Origin: Lentzea alba
GTDB taxonomy: Bacteria > Actinomycetota > Actinomycetes > Mycobacteriales > Pseudonocardiaceae
Direction: 5' to 3'
DNA length: 64,000 nt
Assembly: GCF_011067745.1 (NCBI RefSeq)
Contig: NZ_JAAMPJ010000001.1
Location: forward strand, 978,829-1,042,828
Numbering within the stretch: position 1 is the first letter of the stretch; each line of letters begins with the position of its first letter. The notes under the pieces are model-generated. The model searched no databases. It was given only the letters and a program-made list of their open reading frames with translations, and was not told the origin of the DNA. Below, piece by piece: positions 18,472 through 27,974 of this stretch. A program made the translations under genes and the position numbers.

Positions 18472-21236
18472 CCGGCGGGACAGCCGTTGGGCAGCCGGGG
18501 CGAGTCCGGGCCGTACAGGTCACCGGTCAGGAACACGCACGTCGGCTGCTGCTCGAAGTCGTGGATGTCGGTGATCTCCAGGATCGTGAAGTTGCGCTGC
18601 TGACCGACCCGTGAAGTGCCGAAGTCCGTGCGCCCGGTGGCGCCGAAGTACTCCAGCTCGCGGAACTCCCCGCCGATCGCACCGCGCTGCGGGGCGTGAC
18701 CGGCCAAACGGTTCCCGGCGTTGCGCACGGCTTCGAGGAAGAGTCCTGCCGCGTCGTAGGCGACTCCGATGTGCTCGCCGGGCCACGGCTTGACCGGCTT
18801 GTCCTCCGCGGGCAGCGCCGAGGACTGGATCTCCTGGACCAGCCTGCTGTAGCCGGCGCAGAACGCGTCCAACGGCAGGCCGCCCTTCACCTTCGGGTCC
18901 GGTTTTCCGTCCACACAGGGTTTGCCGGCCAGCACCACGAGCCCGGCCATGCTCACGTACGACACCCGCATCCCGGCCAGCGAGTCGTGCACCCGGCTGG
19001 CCTTCTGCGCGATGAACCGGATGATGGCGTCGTCCGCGACGATGCGCGGGAGGCGGTTCTTGTCGTAGCAGTCCTTGCCGATCGCCCGCAGGAACTCGCC
19101 GAAGTCCTCCTCGCGGCCCGCGTAGAACACCAGCTCGCTGGAATGGTCCTCCACGCACTGCGACGGCAGCTCCTGAGGGCTTCTGGACCACGAGACGGCC
19201 TGGAACCGCACCTGGGCGTTCGCCAGCTCGGTGCCCATCACGGAGACGAGGTCGGTGAGGTAGATGTCGTTCGTCCCGAGTTCCGGGTGGTAGATCTTCA
19301 CCTGGCTCACGCCGACGTGCTGCGCGTACCGGCGGACGAGGTCGGCCTGCCGGACGTTGCCGGGGATCAACTGGAAGTACATCGTCGAACGGTCCGGCAG
19401 CGACGCCTCGGTGAGCGTGGTGCCGATGGTCGGCACGCCCAGGGCCCCGAGCTCGGTGATGACCTGCCGGGTCTCCTCGACGCTCCGGTCGAGCCCGACC
19501 ACGCCGATGATGCTGGGATCGCTGTCCAGCAACGGCGTCAGCATGTCCCGCATCACCTCGGGCGCCCGCTTCATCGTCGCGCCACCGTTCGCGATCACCA
19601 CGCGCAGCAGCGGTTCCGAGCGCGACCTGTCGTTCTGCTGCCGCTGCTTGAGCAGCATGCCTTCCAGTTCCTCCGCCCTGGAGTGGTCGGCGTCCGGGTT
19701 GGTGTCCTTGTGGGTGAGGCTGGAGAAGTAGATCAACGAGACGAACGGGCGGCCGGGACTGGCCTCGTGCAGCCGTTCCGCCTCCTCGTTCTGCGCGAAC
19801 ACCGCCTGCTGCGTCCACCGCAGCCGTTCGTTCGACCCGAACACCTGGCTGCTGTTGTCGCTGTAGCCAACGCATTCCGGGTTCCCGTCGACGTCCATCA
19901 AGCGCGTCGCCACGCCCGACGACACCGCCGACCCGACCAGCGAGCAGTTCGCCGTCGCGTGGATCCGCACCGTCGCGAACGCCGGAAGCAGCAACACCGC
20001 GACCAACGCCACGGCGATCAGCTCCACCCGCCTCGACCGCGCGAGCCACCGCACCGGAGCCGCCTGGAACGCGGGGGTCCCCTGCCACTTCTTCTTGTCC
20101 GGGCTCGGGAACGGCAGCCTGATCATCAGGTAGCGGGCGTCCGCCGCGAGCATCTGCCGTTTGCGCGGCAGCTCCTCCCGCCACGTCGCCAGCGCCTCCG
20201 CTGTCTCGTCCGGCGTCACCGGCGTGGTGCCGAGCCGCTGCGACAGCGCCGGCTGCACCGAGCTCGCCGCGATCACCAGCAACGGGTCCAGCTCGCCGGT
20301 CTCGTTGCGGACGTCGTTGATCAGCTCCAGCAGTTCCCAGCCGCCGTTGTCCTTGGTCACCCCGTCGAGCAGCACGGGGATGTAGGCCGTGCGCCGCCAC
20401 CCCTTCCGGCGCGGCAGGAAGCGCTTGCGCCGGCGGTACGCGATCCGCAGGTCCTCCAGGAACGCGTGCACGAGCAGCAGCTTGATCTGCTCCTCGTTCT
20501 CGGACTCGCGTCGGCCCAGCGTGAGCCGTTCGGCGAACCCGAGGAACTCGATGGAGTGGTTGGGCAGCGCGAAGTTCTGCCCGCGCATGAACCACTTCGA
20601 CTCGCGCGCGAGCCCCGGCACCCGTCTGCCGAGCCACCGGAAGCCGGCCTTGCTGCCGACCCACGCGACGAGCCCGAGTCCCAGCCGCGTAACGAGGTTC
20701 GGGATGAACGCGTCGACGGCCCGGTTCAGCGCCTCGCCGTTGTCGGGGGACTTGCCCGTCCACTGCCGCAGCAGCTTGATGACGCCTTCCCGGTCGTCCC
20801 TGACCTCCGGCCCGCGCGGCAACCGCTTGCTGGTGAGCCAGTCGACCAGCCGGTAGGTGTCGAACCTCGTCAGTCGCTCACGACCGACGTGCACCGACGA
20901 GAGCTGAAAGCGCAGTTCGTCCAGCAGTGGGAGCAACGGCTGGGTCTCACGCACCTCCGGTGGCCATCTTTTGTCCACTTCCGCCTGTGCGGCGGCCACG
21001 TCGACATAGGCGTGCGGTATTGCCGGAGAACCCGCGTCGAGCTTCTGCTCCAGAGTGCGCAGGAATGGCGTCGGATCGGCTTCGCTCTCCAGGTAGAGCA
21101 GGGGAAGCGGCTGGTCACCGACGACTTCTTCGGTCCTGCTCCGGTAGAAGAAACCCGGCCGGTGGCACAGACCGTGAATGACCTCGAGGAGTACTCGTAA
21201 TCCGGGAAAAACGGGTTCTGTCCGGCTACCTGTCAT
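18468..21236 (-). CDS. Membrane protein: degenerate NTPase-like N-terminus, periplasmic-binding C-terminus
   Basis: 922 aa from the ATG at 21236, which has a GAGGG SD; a GTG at 21248 lacks one. Residues about 1-400 are cytosolic. A PLPLLYLESEADPTPFLRTL segment sits where P-loop NTPases carry the Walker A, but GxxxxGK[ST] is missing, and YIPVLLDGV resembles a Walker B strand. One transmembrane helix follows (about 404-423). The outer half is a type I periplasmic-binding fold (VVIANGG, IIGVVGLDRSVEETR, VPTIGTTLTEASLPDRS, IAYDAAGLFLEA-like GVAYDAAGLFLEAV). No ABC transporter genes are adjacent, so it is probably a one-piece ligand sensor. Confidence 0.75.
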   Translation of the reverse strand: MTGSRTEPVFPGLRVLLEVIHGLCHRPGFFYRSRTEEVVGDQPLPLLYLESEADPTPFLRTLEQKLDAGSPAIPHAYVDVAAAQAEVDKRWPPEVRETQPLLPLLDELRFQLSSVHVGRERLTRFDTYRLVDWLTSKRLPRGPEVRDDREGVIKLLRQWTGKSPDNGEALNRAVDAFIPNLVTRLGLGLVAWVGSKAGFRWLGRRVPGLARESKWFMRGQNFALPNHSIEFLGFAERLTLGRRESENEEQIKLLLVHAFLEDLRIAYRRRKRFLPRRKGWRRTAYIPVLLDGVTKDNGGWELLELINDVRNETGELDPLLVIAASSVQPALSQRLGTTPVTPDETAEALATWREELPRKRQMLAADARYLMIRLPFPSPDKKKWQGTPAFQAAPVRWLARSRRVELIAVALVAVLLLPAFATVRIHATANCSLVGSAVSSGVATRLMDVDGNPECVGYSDNSSQVFGSNERLRWTQQAVFAQNEEAERLHEASPGRPFVSLIYFSSLTHKDTNPDADHSRAEELEGMLLKQRQQNDRSRSEPLLRVVIANGGATMKRAPEVMRDMLTPLLDSDPSIIGVVGLDRSVEETRQVITELGALGVPTIGTTLTEASLPDRSTMYFQLIPGNVRQADLVRRYAQHVGVSQVKIYHPELGTNDIYLTDLVSVMGTELANAQVRFQAVSWSRSPQELPSQCVEDHSSELVFYAGREEDFGEFLRAIGKDCYDKNRLPRIVADDAIIRFIAQKASRVHDSLAGMRVSYVSMAGLVVLAGKPCVDGKPDPKVKGGLPLDAFCAGYSRLVQEIQSSALPAEDKPVKPWPGEHIGVAYDAAGLFLEAVRNAGNRLAGHAPQRGAIGGEFRELEYFGATGRTDFGTSRVGQQRNFTILEITDIHDFEQQPTCVFLTGDLYGPDSPRLPNGCPAG

Positions 21237-21326
21237 CTGCACCCTCACACTCGTGCGGAATGCAGCCGACGGTAGCCGGACAGAGCGATTCGAACCGGCG
21301 CTTTACGATTTTTTAGATGGAACGGA

Positions 21327-22478
21327 CTAGAGCCCCAGTTCCCGCGCGATCAGCATCTTCTGGACCTCCGAGGTGCCCTCGCCGATCTCCAGGATCTTGG
21401 CGTCCCGGTAGAAGCGGCCGACCGGGTACTCGTTCATGAAGCCGTAGCCGCCGAAGATCTGCGTGGCGTCGCGGGCGTTGTCCATGGCCGCCTCGGACGA
21501 CACGAGCTTCGCGATGGCCGCCTGCTTCTTGAACGGCTCGCCGCGCAGCATCCGGGACGCGGCCTCGTAGTAGGCCAGCCGCGCGGTGTGCACGCGGGCC
21601 TCCATCTCGGCGATCTTGAACTGGATCGCCTGGTACGTACCGATCTTCGCACCGAACGTCTCGCGCTCGTGGGCGTAGCGGATCGACTCGTCCACGCAGC
21701 CCTGGGCCAGGCCGACCGACAGCGCGGCGATGGCGACGCGACCCTCGTCGAGGGTGCGCAGGAACTGGGCGAAGCCGCGGCCGCGCGTGCCGAGCAGGTT
21801 CGCGGTGGGCACCCGGCAGTCCTGGAACGACAGTTCGCGGGTGTCCGAGGCGTTCCAGCCGACCTTGGAGTACTTCTTCGACACCGTGAAGCCCGGGGTG
21901 CCGGACGGGACGATGATCGACGAGATCTCCTTGCGGCCGTCGGGCAACGTGCCCGTGACGGCGGCGACGGTGACCAGGCCGGTGATGTCCGTGCCGGAGT
22001 TCGTGATGAACGCCTTGGTGCCGTTGATGACCCACTCGTCGCCCTCGAGGCGTGCGGTGGTGGCCAGCGCGCCGGCGTCCGAACCGCTGCCGGGCTCGGT
22101 GAGGCCGAACGCGCCGAGCTTCTCGCCGGACGTCAGCGACGGCAGCCACTCCGCCTTCTGCTCGTCGGTGCCGAAGCGGTAGATCGGCATGGCGCCCAGC
22201 GAGGTGGCCGCCTCCACCGTGATCGCGACGGACGAGTCGACGCGCGCGAGCTCCTCCAGCGTCACGCACAGAGCGAAGTAGTCGCCGCCCATGCCGCCGT
22301 GCTCCTCCGGGAACGGCAGGCCGAGCAGGCCCATCGCGCCCATCTTCGCGACGATCGGGTAGGGGAACTCGCAGCGCTCGTAGTAGTCGCCGATGACCGG
22401 GGCCACCTCGTCGCGCGCGAACTCCTCGACGGTCTTGCGCAGGTCCTCGTACTCGCTCGGGAGCCTGAAGTCCAACAT
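21327..22478 (-). CDS. Acyl-CoA dehydrogenase, branched-chain type
   Basis: 383 aa from the ATG at 22478, 5 bp after the accA1 stop. Standard short-chain architecture: LTEPGSGSDAGAL, FITNSGTD, a QIFGGYGFMNEYPVGR segment and IGEGTSEVQ carrying the expected catalytic Glu. Third gene of the operon accD1-accA1-acyl-CoA dehydrogenase, the same order as the accD1/accA1/fadE19 group of mycobacteria linked to leucine breakdown, so isovaleryl-CoA or a related short branched acyl-CoA is the likely substrate. Confidence 0.9.
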   Translation of the reverse strand: MLDFRLPSEYEDLRKTVEEFARDEVAPVIGDYYERCEFPYPIVAKMGAMGLLGLPFPEEHGGMGGDYFALCVTLEELARVDSSVAITVEAATSLGAMPIYRFGTDEQKAEWLPSLTSGEKLGAFGLTEPGSGSDAGALATTARLEGDEWVINGTKAFITNSGTDITGLVTVAAVTGTLPDGRKEISSIIVPSGTPGFTVSKKYSKVGWNASDTRELSFQDCRVPTANLLGTRGRGFAQFLRTLDEGRVAIAALSVGLAQGCVDESIRYAHERETFGAKIGTYQAIQFKIAEMEARVHTARLAYYEAASRMLRGEPFKKQAAIAKLVSSEAAMDNARDATQIFGGYGFMNEYPVGRFYRDAKILEIGEGTSEVQKMLIARELGL

Positions 22479-22483
22479 CGGTG

Positions 22484-24397
22484 TCACTCCTCGTGAGAGA
22501 CGACGAGAGCCAGCACCTGGTCGAGTGCGACCTGCTGGCCTGCTTGCACGTTCACTTCGGCGAGCACGCCGTCGACCGGTGCGGTGACGGTGTGCTCCAT
22601 CTTCATGGCCTCGACCACGAACAACGCTTGACCGGCGGTCACTTCCTCGCCCTGCTGGGCGCGGACCACCAGCACGGTTCCGGGCATCGGCGACTTCACC
22701 GGGCCACCGGACGCGGCGGCACCTTCGGCGGCGCCGACCAGGAACTCGGCCTCGACCAGGGCCCAGGAGGCGCCGTCGTGGCCGAGCCACAGCACGTCGC
22801 CGTCGCGGGCCATCGAGTACCGGCGCGATCCGACGAGCAGGTCGGTGCCCTCGCGACGAGCCCGCGCGCGAACCGGTTCTCCAGCCCCCACAACGACTTC
22901 GTCACCGCGCACGCGCACGTCGACGTCGTTGATCCGCCAGGTCGTCCAGGCGTGCTCACCGACGCGCCATCCGCTCAGCTGGTCCCACGGGTCGTCGCCG
23001 TGCGGTTCCAACGACCGTTCCAGACCGGCCGCGACGTACACGTCGTCCGGGATGTCGTGCGAGGTCAGCGAATCCAGCTTCCGCTCGACCAGACCGGTGT
23101 CCAGCGCGCCGGAACGAACGTCCTCGTCGCGCAGAAGTGCCCGCAGGAACGGGATGTTCGTGGTGACGCCGAGCAGCACCATCTGACCGAGCGCGTGATC
23201 GAGGCGGCGCAACGCCTCCTCGCGGGTGCGGCCGTGCGCGATCACCTTGGCGAGCATCGGGTCGTAGTCCGAGCCGACGACAAGTCCTTCGTAGAGCCCG
23301 GAATCGACGCGGACCGACGTGGGTTCGCGCAGCGCCAGCACCCGGCCGCCGGTCGGCAGGAAGCCGCGTGACGGGTCCTCGGCGTAGACGCGCGCCTCGA
23401 CCGAGTGGCCCTGCAGCTCGATCTCAAGATCCAGGACTTCACCGGAGGCGACGCGGAGCTGCCACTCGACGAGGTCGACGCCCGTGACCATCTCGGTCAC
23501 CGGGTGCTCGACCTGCAGCCGGGTGTTCATCTCCATGAAGAAGTAGTCACCGGACGCACCGTCCACGATGAACTCGACGGTGCCCGCACCGACGTACCCG
23601 ACGGACTTCGCCGCGTCCACCGCCGCCGCACCCATCGCCTCGCGCACCTCGGGCGTGAGGAACGGCGACGGGGCCTCCTCGATGATCTTCTGGTGCCGCC
23701 GCTGGAGGCTGCACTCGCGCTCGCCGAGGTGGATCACGTTGCCGTACGAGTCGCCGAGCACCTGGATCTCGATGTGCCGCGGGTTCGTGATGAACCGCTC
23801 GATCAGCAGCGTGTCGTCACCGAACGACCCGCGCGCCTCCCGCCGGGCCGACTCGATCGCCTCGCGCAGCGCCGACTCCTCGTGCACCAGCCGCATGCCC
23901 TTGCCGCCACCGCCCGCGGAAGGCTTGAGCAGCACCGGAAAACCGATCTCCAGGGCCGCGTCGACGATCTCGTCGTCAGACATGCCCTCACGCGTGCGGC
24001 CTGGCACGACGGGAACACCCGCGGCCGACACGGTCAGCTTCGCGCGGATCTTGTCGCCCATCGCGTCGATCGCCGACGCGGGCGGTCCCACGAACACGAT
24101 CCCGGCTTCCGCGCAGGCCGCCGCGAACGCCGTGTTCTCCGCGAGGAAGCCGTAGCCGGGGTGGATCGCCTGCGCCCCGGTGGACACCGCGGCCTGCACG
24201 ATCTTCTCGACGGACAGGTAGCTCTCGCGAGCTGCCGCAGGCCCGATCCGCACGGCCTCGTCGGCCAGCCGGACGTGCAACGCGTCGGCGTCCGCGTCGG
24301 AGTACACGGCGACGGAACGAATCCCGAGCGACCGCAACGCGCGGATCACCCTGACCGCGATCTCCCCGCGGTTCGCCACCAGAACGCTGTCGAACAT
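22484..24397 (-). CDS. accA1: Acyl-CoA carboxylase alpha subunit (biotin carboxylase + BCCP)
   Basis: 637 aa with ATG at 24397. Biotin carboxylase domain (about 1-445): [16 protein letters not shown], the ATP-grasp glycine loop [20 protein letters not shown] and [14 protein letters not shown]. After a middle region, the C-terminal biotinyl domain carries EAMKMEH, with Lys as the biotin attachment site. It carboxylates biotin for the neighbouring AccD1. Operon context points to 3-methylcrotonyl-CoA carboxylase of leucine catabolism. Two base pairs separate it from the upstream stop, so translation is coupled. Confidence 0.92.
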   Translation of the reverse strand: MFDSVLVANRGEIAVRVIRALRSLGIRSVAVYSDADADALHVRLADEAVRIGPAAARESYLSVEKIVQAAVSTGAQAIHPGYGFLAENTAFAAACAEAGIVFVGPPASAIDAMGDKIRAKLTVSAAGVPVVPGRTREGMSDDEIVDAALEIGFPVLLKPSAGGGGKGMRLVHEESALREAIESARREARGSFGDDTLLIERFITNPRHIEIQVLGDSYGNVIHLGERECSLQRRHQKIIEEAPSPFLTPEVREAMGAAAVDAAKSVGYVGAGTVEFIVDGASGDYFFMEMNTRLQVEHPVTEMVTGVDLVEWQLRVASGEVLDLEIELQGHSVEARVYAEDPSRGFLPTGGRVLALREPTSVRVDSGLYEGLVVGSDYDPMLAKVIAHGRTREEALRRLDHALGQMVLLGVTTNIPFLRALLRDEDVRSGALDTGLVERKLDSLTSHDIPDDVYVAAGLERSLEPHGDDPWDQLSGWRVGEHAWTTWRINDVDVRVRGDEVVVGAGEPVRARARREGTDLLVGSRRYSMARDGDVLWLGHDGASWALVEAEFLVGAAEGAAASGGPVKSPMPGTVLVVRAQQGEEVTAGQALFVVEAMKMEHTVTAPVDGVLAEVNVQAGQQVALDQVLALVVSHEE

Positions 24398-24399
24398 GA

Positions 24400-25992
24400 T
24401 CACATCCGGAAGACGCCGTAGGAAACATCGTCGATGGGGGCGTTCGCCGCGCTGGACAACGCCAGCCCGAGCACCGTGCGGGTGTCGCGCGGGTCGATGA
24501 CTCCGTCGTCCCACAGCCGCGCGGTCGAGTAGTACGGGTTGCCCTGGTCCTCGTACTGCTGGCGGATCGGCGCCTTGAACGCCTCCTCGTCCTCCGCGGA
24601 CCACTCGTCACCGAGCTGGTCGCGGCGCACGGTCGCGAGCACCGACGCGGCCTGTTCGCCGCCCATCACGGAGATCCGCGCGTTCGGCCACATCCACAGG
24701 AACCGCGGCGAGTACGCCCGGCCGCACATCGAGTAGTTGCCGGCACCGAAGCTGCCACCGATGATCACGGTGAACTTCGGCACCCGCGCGCAGGCCACCG
24801 CGGTCACCATCTTGGCGCCGTGCTTGGCGATGCCGCCCGCCTCGTACTCGCGGCCGACCATGAACCCGGTGATGTTCTGCAGGAACACCAGCGGGATGGA
24901 TCGCTTGTCGCACAACTGGATGAAGTGCGCGCCCTTCACCGCGGACTCGCCGAACAGGATGCCGTTGTTGGCGACGATCCCGACCGGGTGACCGTGGATG
25001 CGGGCGAAGCCCGTGACCAGGGTGGCGCCGTACTCCTTCTTGAACTCCTGGAACTTCGAGCCGTCCACGACCCGCGCGATCACCTCGCGCACGTCGTAGG
25101 GCGTCCGGGAGTCCGTCGGCACCACGCCATAAAGATCGTCGGGGTTCACCACGGGAGCCTCGACCGGCGCGACGTCCCACGGCCTGGGAACCCGCGGGCC
25201 GAGCGTGGAGATGATCGAGCGGACCATCCTGAGCGCGTGCGCGTCGTTCTCCGCCAGGTGGTCGGTGACGCCGGACGTGCGCGAGTGCAGATCGCCGCCG
25301 CCGAGGTCCTCAGCTGAGACGACCTCACCGGTCGCGGCCTTCACCAGCGGCGGACCGCCCAGGAAGATCGTGCCCTGGTTCCGGACGATGATCGCCTCGT
25401 CGCTCATCGCCGGCACGTACGCGCCACCCGCGGTGCACGAGCCGAGCACGGCCGCGATCTGCGGGATGCCCTTCGCGGACATCGTGGCCTGGTTGTAGAA
25501 GATCCGGCCGAAGTGCTCGCGGTCCGGGAACACGTCGTCCTGCTTGGGCAGGAACGCGCCGCCGCTGTCGACCAGGTAGATGCACGGCAAGTTGTTCTGC
25601 AGCGCCACTTCCTGCGCGCGCAGGTGCTTCTTGACCGTGACCGGGTAGTAGGTGCCGCCCTTGACCGTGGCGTCGTTGGCGACGATCACGCACTCACGGC
25701 CGGACACCCGCCCGACGCCGGTGATGATGCCCGCGGCCGGTGCCTCGTCGCCGTACATGCCGTTCGCGGCGAGCGGCGACAGCTCCAGGAACGGCGAGCC
25801 GGGGTCGACCAGCGTGTCCACGCGCTCGCGCGGCAGCAGCTTGCCGCGGTCGACGTGACGCTGACGTGCCTTCTCGGGCCCACCGAGTGCCGCGGTGGCG
25901 AGCTTGCCGCGCAGCTCGTCGACGAGCGCGGTGTGCTCCTTGGCGTAGCGGTCCGACGGCTCGGCGGCGCTGCGCAGGACGGGCGCGTCCAT
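24400..25992 (-). CDS. accD1: Acyl-CoA carboxylase beta subunit (carboxyltransferase)
   Basis: 530 aa with ATG at 25992. Carboxyltransferase signatures: [51 protein letters not shown], the second oxyanion region [16 protein letters not shown] and [11 protein letters not shown]. This pattern and length are those of methylcrotonyl-CoA carboxylase beta subunits rather than propionyl- or acetyl-CoA carboxylases. First gene of the operon, preceded by two TetR operators at 26007-26046. Confidence 0.92.
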   Translation of the reverse strand: MDAPVLRSAAEPSDRYAKEHTALVDELRGKLATAALGGPEKARQRHVDRGKLLPRERVDTLVDPGSPFLELSPLAANGMYGDEAPAAGIITGVGRVSGRECVIVANDATVKGGTYYPVTVKKHLRAQEVALQNNLPCIYLVDSGGAFLPKQDDVFPDREHFGRIFYNQATMSAKGIPQIAAVLGSCTAGGAYVPAMSDEAIIVRNQGTIFLGGPPLVKAATGEVVSAEDLGGGDLHSRTSGVTDHLAENDAHALRMVRSIISTLGPRVPRPWDVAPVEAPVVNPDDLYGVVPTDSRTPYDVREVIARVVDGSKFQEFKKEYGATLVTGFARIHGHPVGIVANNGILFGESAVKGAHFIQLCDKRSIPLVFLQNITGFMVGREYEAGGIAKHGAKMVTAVACARVPKFTVIIGGSFGAGNYSMCGRAYSPRFLWMWPNARISVMGGEQAASVLATVRRDQLGDEWSAEDEEAFKAPIRQQYEDQGNPYYSTARLWDDGVIDPRDTRTVLGLALSSAANAPIDDVSYGVFRM

Positions 25993-26006
25993 GAGCTCCC
26001 CATGAC

Positions 26007-26046
26007 GTTAGCGGGCGTTAACATCCTCATGTTAGCGCCCGCTAAC
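26007..26046. promoter_or_regulatory. Two TetR operators upstream of accD1
   Basis: GTTAGCG-GG-CGTTAAC (26007-26022) and GTTAGCG-CC-CGCTAAC (26031-26046) are near-identical palindromes with 7-bp arms, 24 bp apart centre to centre. The GCTAAC half-site recurs before the TetR gene at 27240, tying that regulator to this operon. Confidence 0.8.
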
Positions 26047-26128
26047 CTAGCGGTCCACACGAACGACTCAAGAGTGCCCCGAACGCAGGTCAACTGCCTT
26101 TTCAGGCACTCTCACGTTCCGGAATGAC

Positions 26129-26914
26129 CTAGCCGATGACCGCCCGCAGAGCAGGCAGGTAACCGCTCTGCTGACCAGCGCGGTTCGGGTGGTACGACTC
26201 CTCGACCGGCCAGCTCAGGCTGTTCAGCCACCAGCTCGACGAGCAGATCTCGTGCCCGGTGAACGCCCCGCGCACGTCGACGTAGGTGAAACCGGCCGCG
26301 GCCGCCCGCGCGCTGATGCCGTTGTGCAGCGCGTCCGAACCGCTGTTGATCGCGGCCCGCTTGGTGTCGCTCAGGCCCACGTTGCACGAGCCGGGGACCT
26401 TGTAGATGCGCGGGTAACCGAGCACGACGACACGCGCCGACGGGGACTTCGACCTGATCGTGCCGTAGACGTTGTTGAGCAACCCGGGAAGCGTGTTCGC
26501 GATGTAGGTCTTCGACTGGTTCACCCGGTTGACGCAGTCCTGGTCCGAACCGAAGGTGCACGTCGTGATGACATCGGTGAAGCCGGCGTCGTTGCCGCCG
26601 ACCTGCACGGTGACCAGGTTCGTGGCCGTCGTGAGGGCCGCCGCCTGGTTGATGACGTCACCGGTTTTCGCGCCCGAGCAGGCGACGGACTTGAAGGTCG
26701 CGGGCGCTGTCGCCGCCGCCCACAGGGCCGGATAGGCGAGCGGACCGCGCTTGCAGCTGCCGCTGGCACCGTCATAACTGCCGGTCCCGAGCCCGGAGGC
26801 GTACGAGTCGCCGAGCGCGACGTAGTTGACAGGGGCCGCGCTGGCGGGGTTGGCGAGCGCGATGACGGCCGCGGCGGCGGTGACCACCGAGGCGAGGAAG
26901 TGAGCAGGACGCAT
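26129..26914 (-). CDS. Secreted SGNH-family lipase/esterase
   Basis: 261 aa from the ATG at 26914, with a GGGAG SD 6-8 bases upstream; the frame upstream to 26959 is not conserved. Signal peptide about 1-27 (ALANPASAAP). SGNH blocks: GDSYASG (nucleophile Ser), a conserved Gly in block II, GGNDAGF (Asn) and YHPN (His) near the C-terminus. Multiple Cys suit disulfides of the Streptomyces-type extracellular lipases. It probably hydrolyses lipid esters outside the cell. A large structured region lies in its 5' leader. Confidence 0.9.
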   Translation of the reverse strand: MRPAHFLASVVTAAAAVIALANPASAAPVNYVALGDSYASGLGTGSYDGASGSCKRGPLAYPALWAAATAPATFKSVACSGAKTGDVINQAAALTTATNLVTVQVGGNDAGFTDVITTCTFGSDQDCVNRVNQSKTYIANTLPGLLNNVYGTIRSKSPSARVVVLGYPRIYKVPGSCNVGLSDTKRAAINSGSDALHNGISARAAAAGFTYVDVRGAFTGHEICSSSWWLNSLSWPVEESYHPNRAGQQSGYLPALRAVIG

Positions 26915-27050
26915 CGAAGACTCCCGAAGGGGCCGCAGGGGTGATGCATTGCACGCCAATGGTTACTCACGAGTAAGACCCGTGTGAAGTATTCGTCAAT
27001 AGTCAACAATCAAGGCTTGCACCTGCGGAAATTCAACCCATCGGACGACC

Positions 27051-27213
27051 AGCGCCGTGACCGCCAACCTTCGCCGCGTCTTCGACGCTCAGCAGGGCGC
27101 CTCGCGGCACCGGCCCCACTCCCACAGCCAACCAGGATGAGGAAGTGGGGCCGGCACCACGATGCACCCGTCTGAACGCCGAATACGGGGCGAAGGCTGA
27201 CGGCCACGGCGCT
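27051..27213 (-). ncRNA. Large nested inverted repeat in leader of SGNH gene (candidate structured RNA)
   Basis: 25-nt outer arms (27051-27075 and 27189-27213) match at 22 of 25 positions. Read as minus-strand RNA, all three exceptions become G-U pairs, so the helix is complete. Nested inside is an 11-bp stem (27110-27120 with 27144-27154), and a small GCGTC/GACGC hairpin sits beside it. The structure ends about 137 nt upstream of the SGNH start. On the plus strand the exceptions would be A-C mismatches, favouring minus-strand transcription. A MITE-like relic is the alternative. Confidence 0.4.
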
Positions 27214-27214
27214 A

Positions 27215-27232
27215 GGTAAACGGCTGCTAACC
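27215..27232. promoter_or_regulatory. Probable autoregulatory TetR operator
   Basis: GGTAAAC (27215-27221) and GCTAACC (27226-27232) form an imperfect inverted repeat sharing the GCTAAC half-site with the accD1 operators. It ends 7 bp before the tetR start. Confidence 0.5.
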
Positions 27233-27239
27233 TCCTCCC

Positions 27240-27812
27240 GTGGCCGATAAACCCTCACGTCGGGACCAGATCCTCAACGCCGCGGCGGAACTGTTCGCCC
27301 GGCACGGCTTCCACGGCGTGGGCATCGACGACATCGGCGCGGCCGTCGGCATCTCGGGCCCGGCCCTCTACCGCCACTTCCGCAGCAAGGACGCGATGCT
27401 CGGCGAGATGCTGACGTCGATCTCCGAACGGCTGCTGGACGGCGGCCAGAGCAGGGTCGAAGCGGCGTCGAGCGCCGAGGAGGCGCTGCGGGAACTGATC
27501 GGCTGGCACGTCGACTTCGCGCTGGACGACCCGGCGCTCATCACCGTGCAGATGCGCAACCTCGCCAACCTCACCGACCCGGACCGCCGCCGCGTGCGGG
27601 CCTTACAACGCCGATACGTCGAGGTGTGGGTCGAGACGATCAGGCGGACCGTGCCGGACTTCGACGAGCCGACCGCGCGGGCGGCGGCGCACGCGGTGTT
27701 CGGGCTGATCAACTCCACTCCGCACAGCGCGCACCTCGACCGCGACCAGATGGCCGCCCTGCTGTCCCGGATGGCGCTCGCCTCACTCACGCCGGCAGTC
27801 GTGACCTCCTGA
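27240..27812 (+). CDS. TetR regulator of the leucine-catabolic operon
   Basis: 190 aa, GTG at 27240. N-terminal HTH: RDQILNAAAELFARHGF, GIDDIGAAVGISGPALYRHF. The C-terminal ligand-binding helices are of the KstR/FadR-like acyl-CoA sensor type. No SD lies before the GTG, so the mRNA may be leaderless. Shared half-sites here and before accD1 suggest that it represses itself and the carboxylase/dehydrogenase operon and is released by an acyl-CoA intermediate. The ligand is inferred. Confidence 0.88.
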   Translation: MADKPSRRDQILNAAAELFARHGFHGVGIDDIGAAVGISGPALYRHFRSKDAMLGEMLTSISERLLDGGQSRVEAASSAEEALRELIGWHVDFALDDPALITVQMRNLANLTDPDRRRVRALQRRYVEVWVETIRRTVPDFDEPTARAAAHAVFGLINSTPHSAHLDRDQMAALLSRMALASLTPAVVTS

Positions 27813-27821
27813 GCCCTCCCG

Positions 27822-27888
27822 CGCGACGTTGATGAGGGGAGCTTTCCCAAACCCCAGGTTTAGGAAAGCTCCCCTCATCAACGTCGCG
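27822..27888. terminator. Very long perfect-stem terminator after tetR
   Basis: Two 26-nt arms (27822-27847 and 27863-27888) are exact complements. The loop adds a further AAACC/GGTTT helix, so nearly the whole 67 nt is one hairpin. It lies 10 bp after the tetR stop. Confidence 0.8.
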
Positions 27889-27974
27889 TACGAGGGTTGG
27901 GATGAGCAGCGATCAGAGCGGCTGACCTCCTGAATTGGCGATCAGCCGAGACCCTTCCGTAACCTGGCGCGACA

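Noticed and set aside
18696..21200. 834-codon plus-strand frame opposite the sensor protein gene
   Set aside because: Composition dominated by Arg/His/Val/Pro without domains; the minus-strand protein has a clear membrane helix and binding fold.
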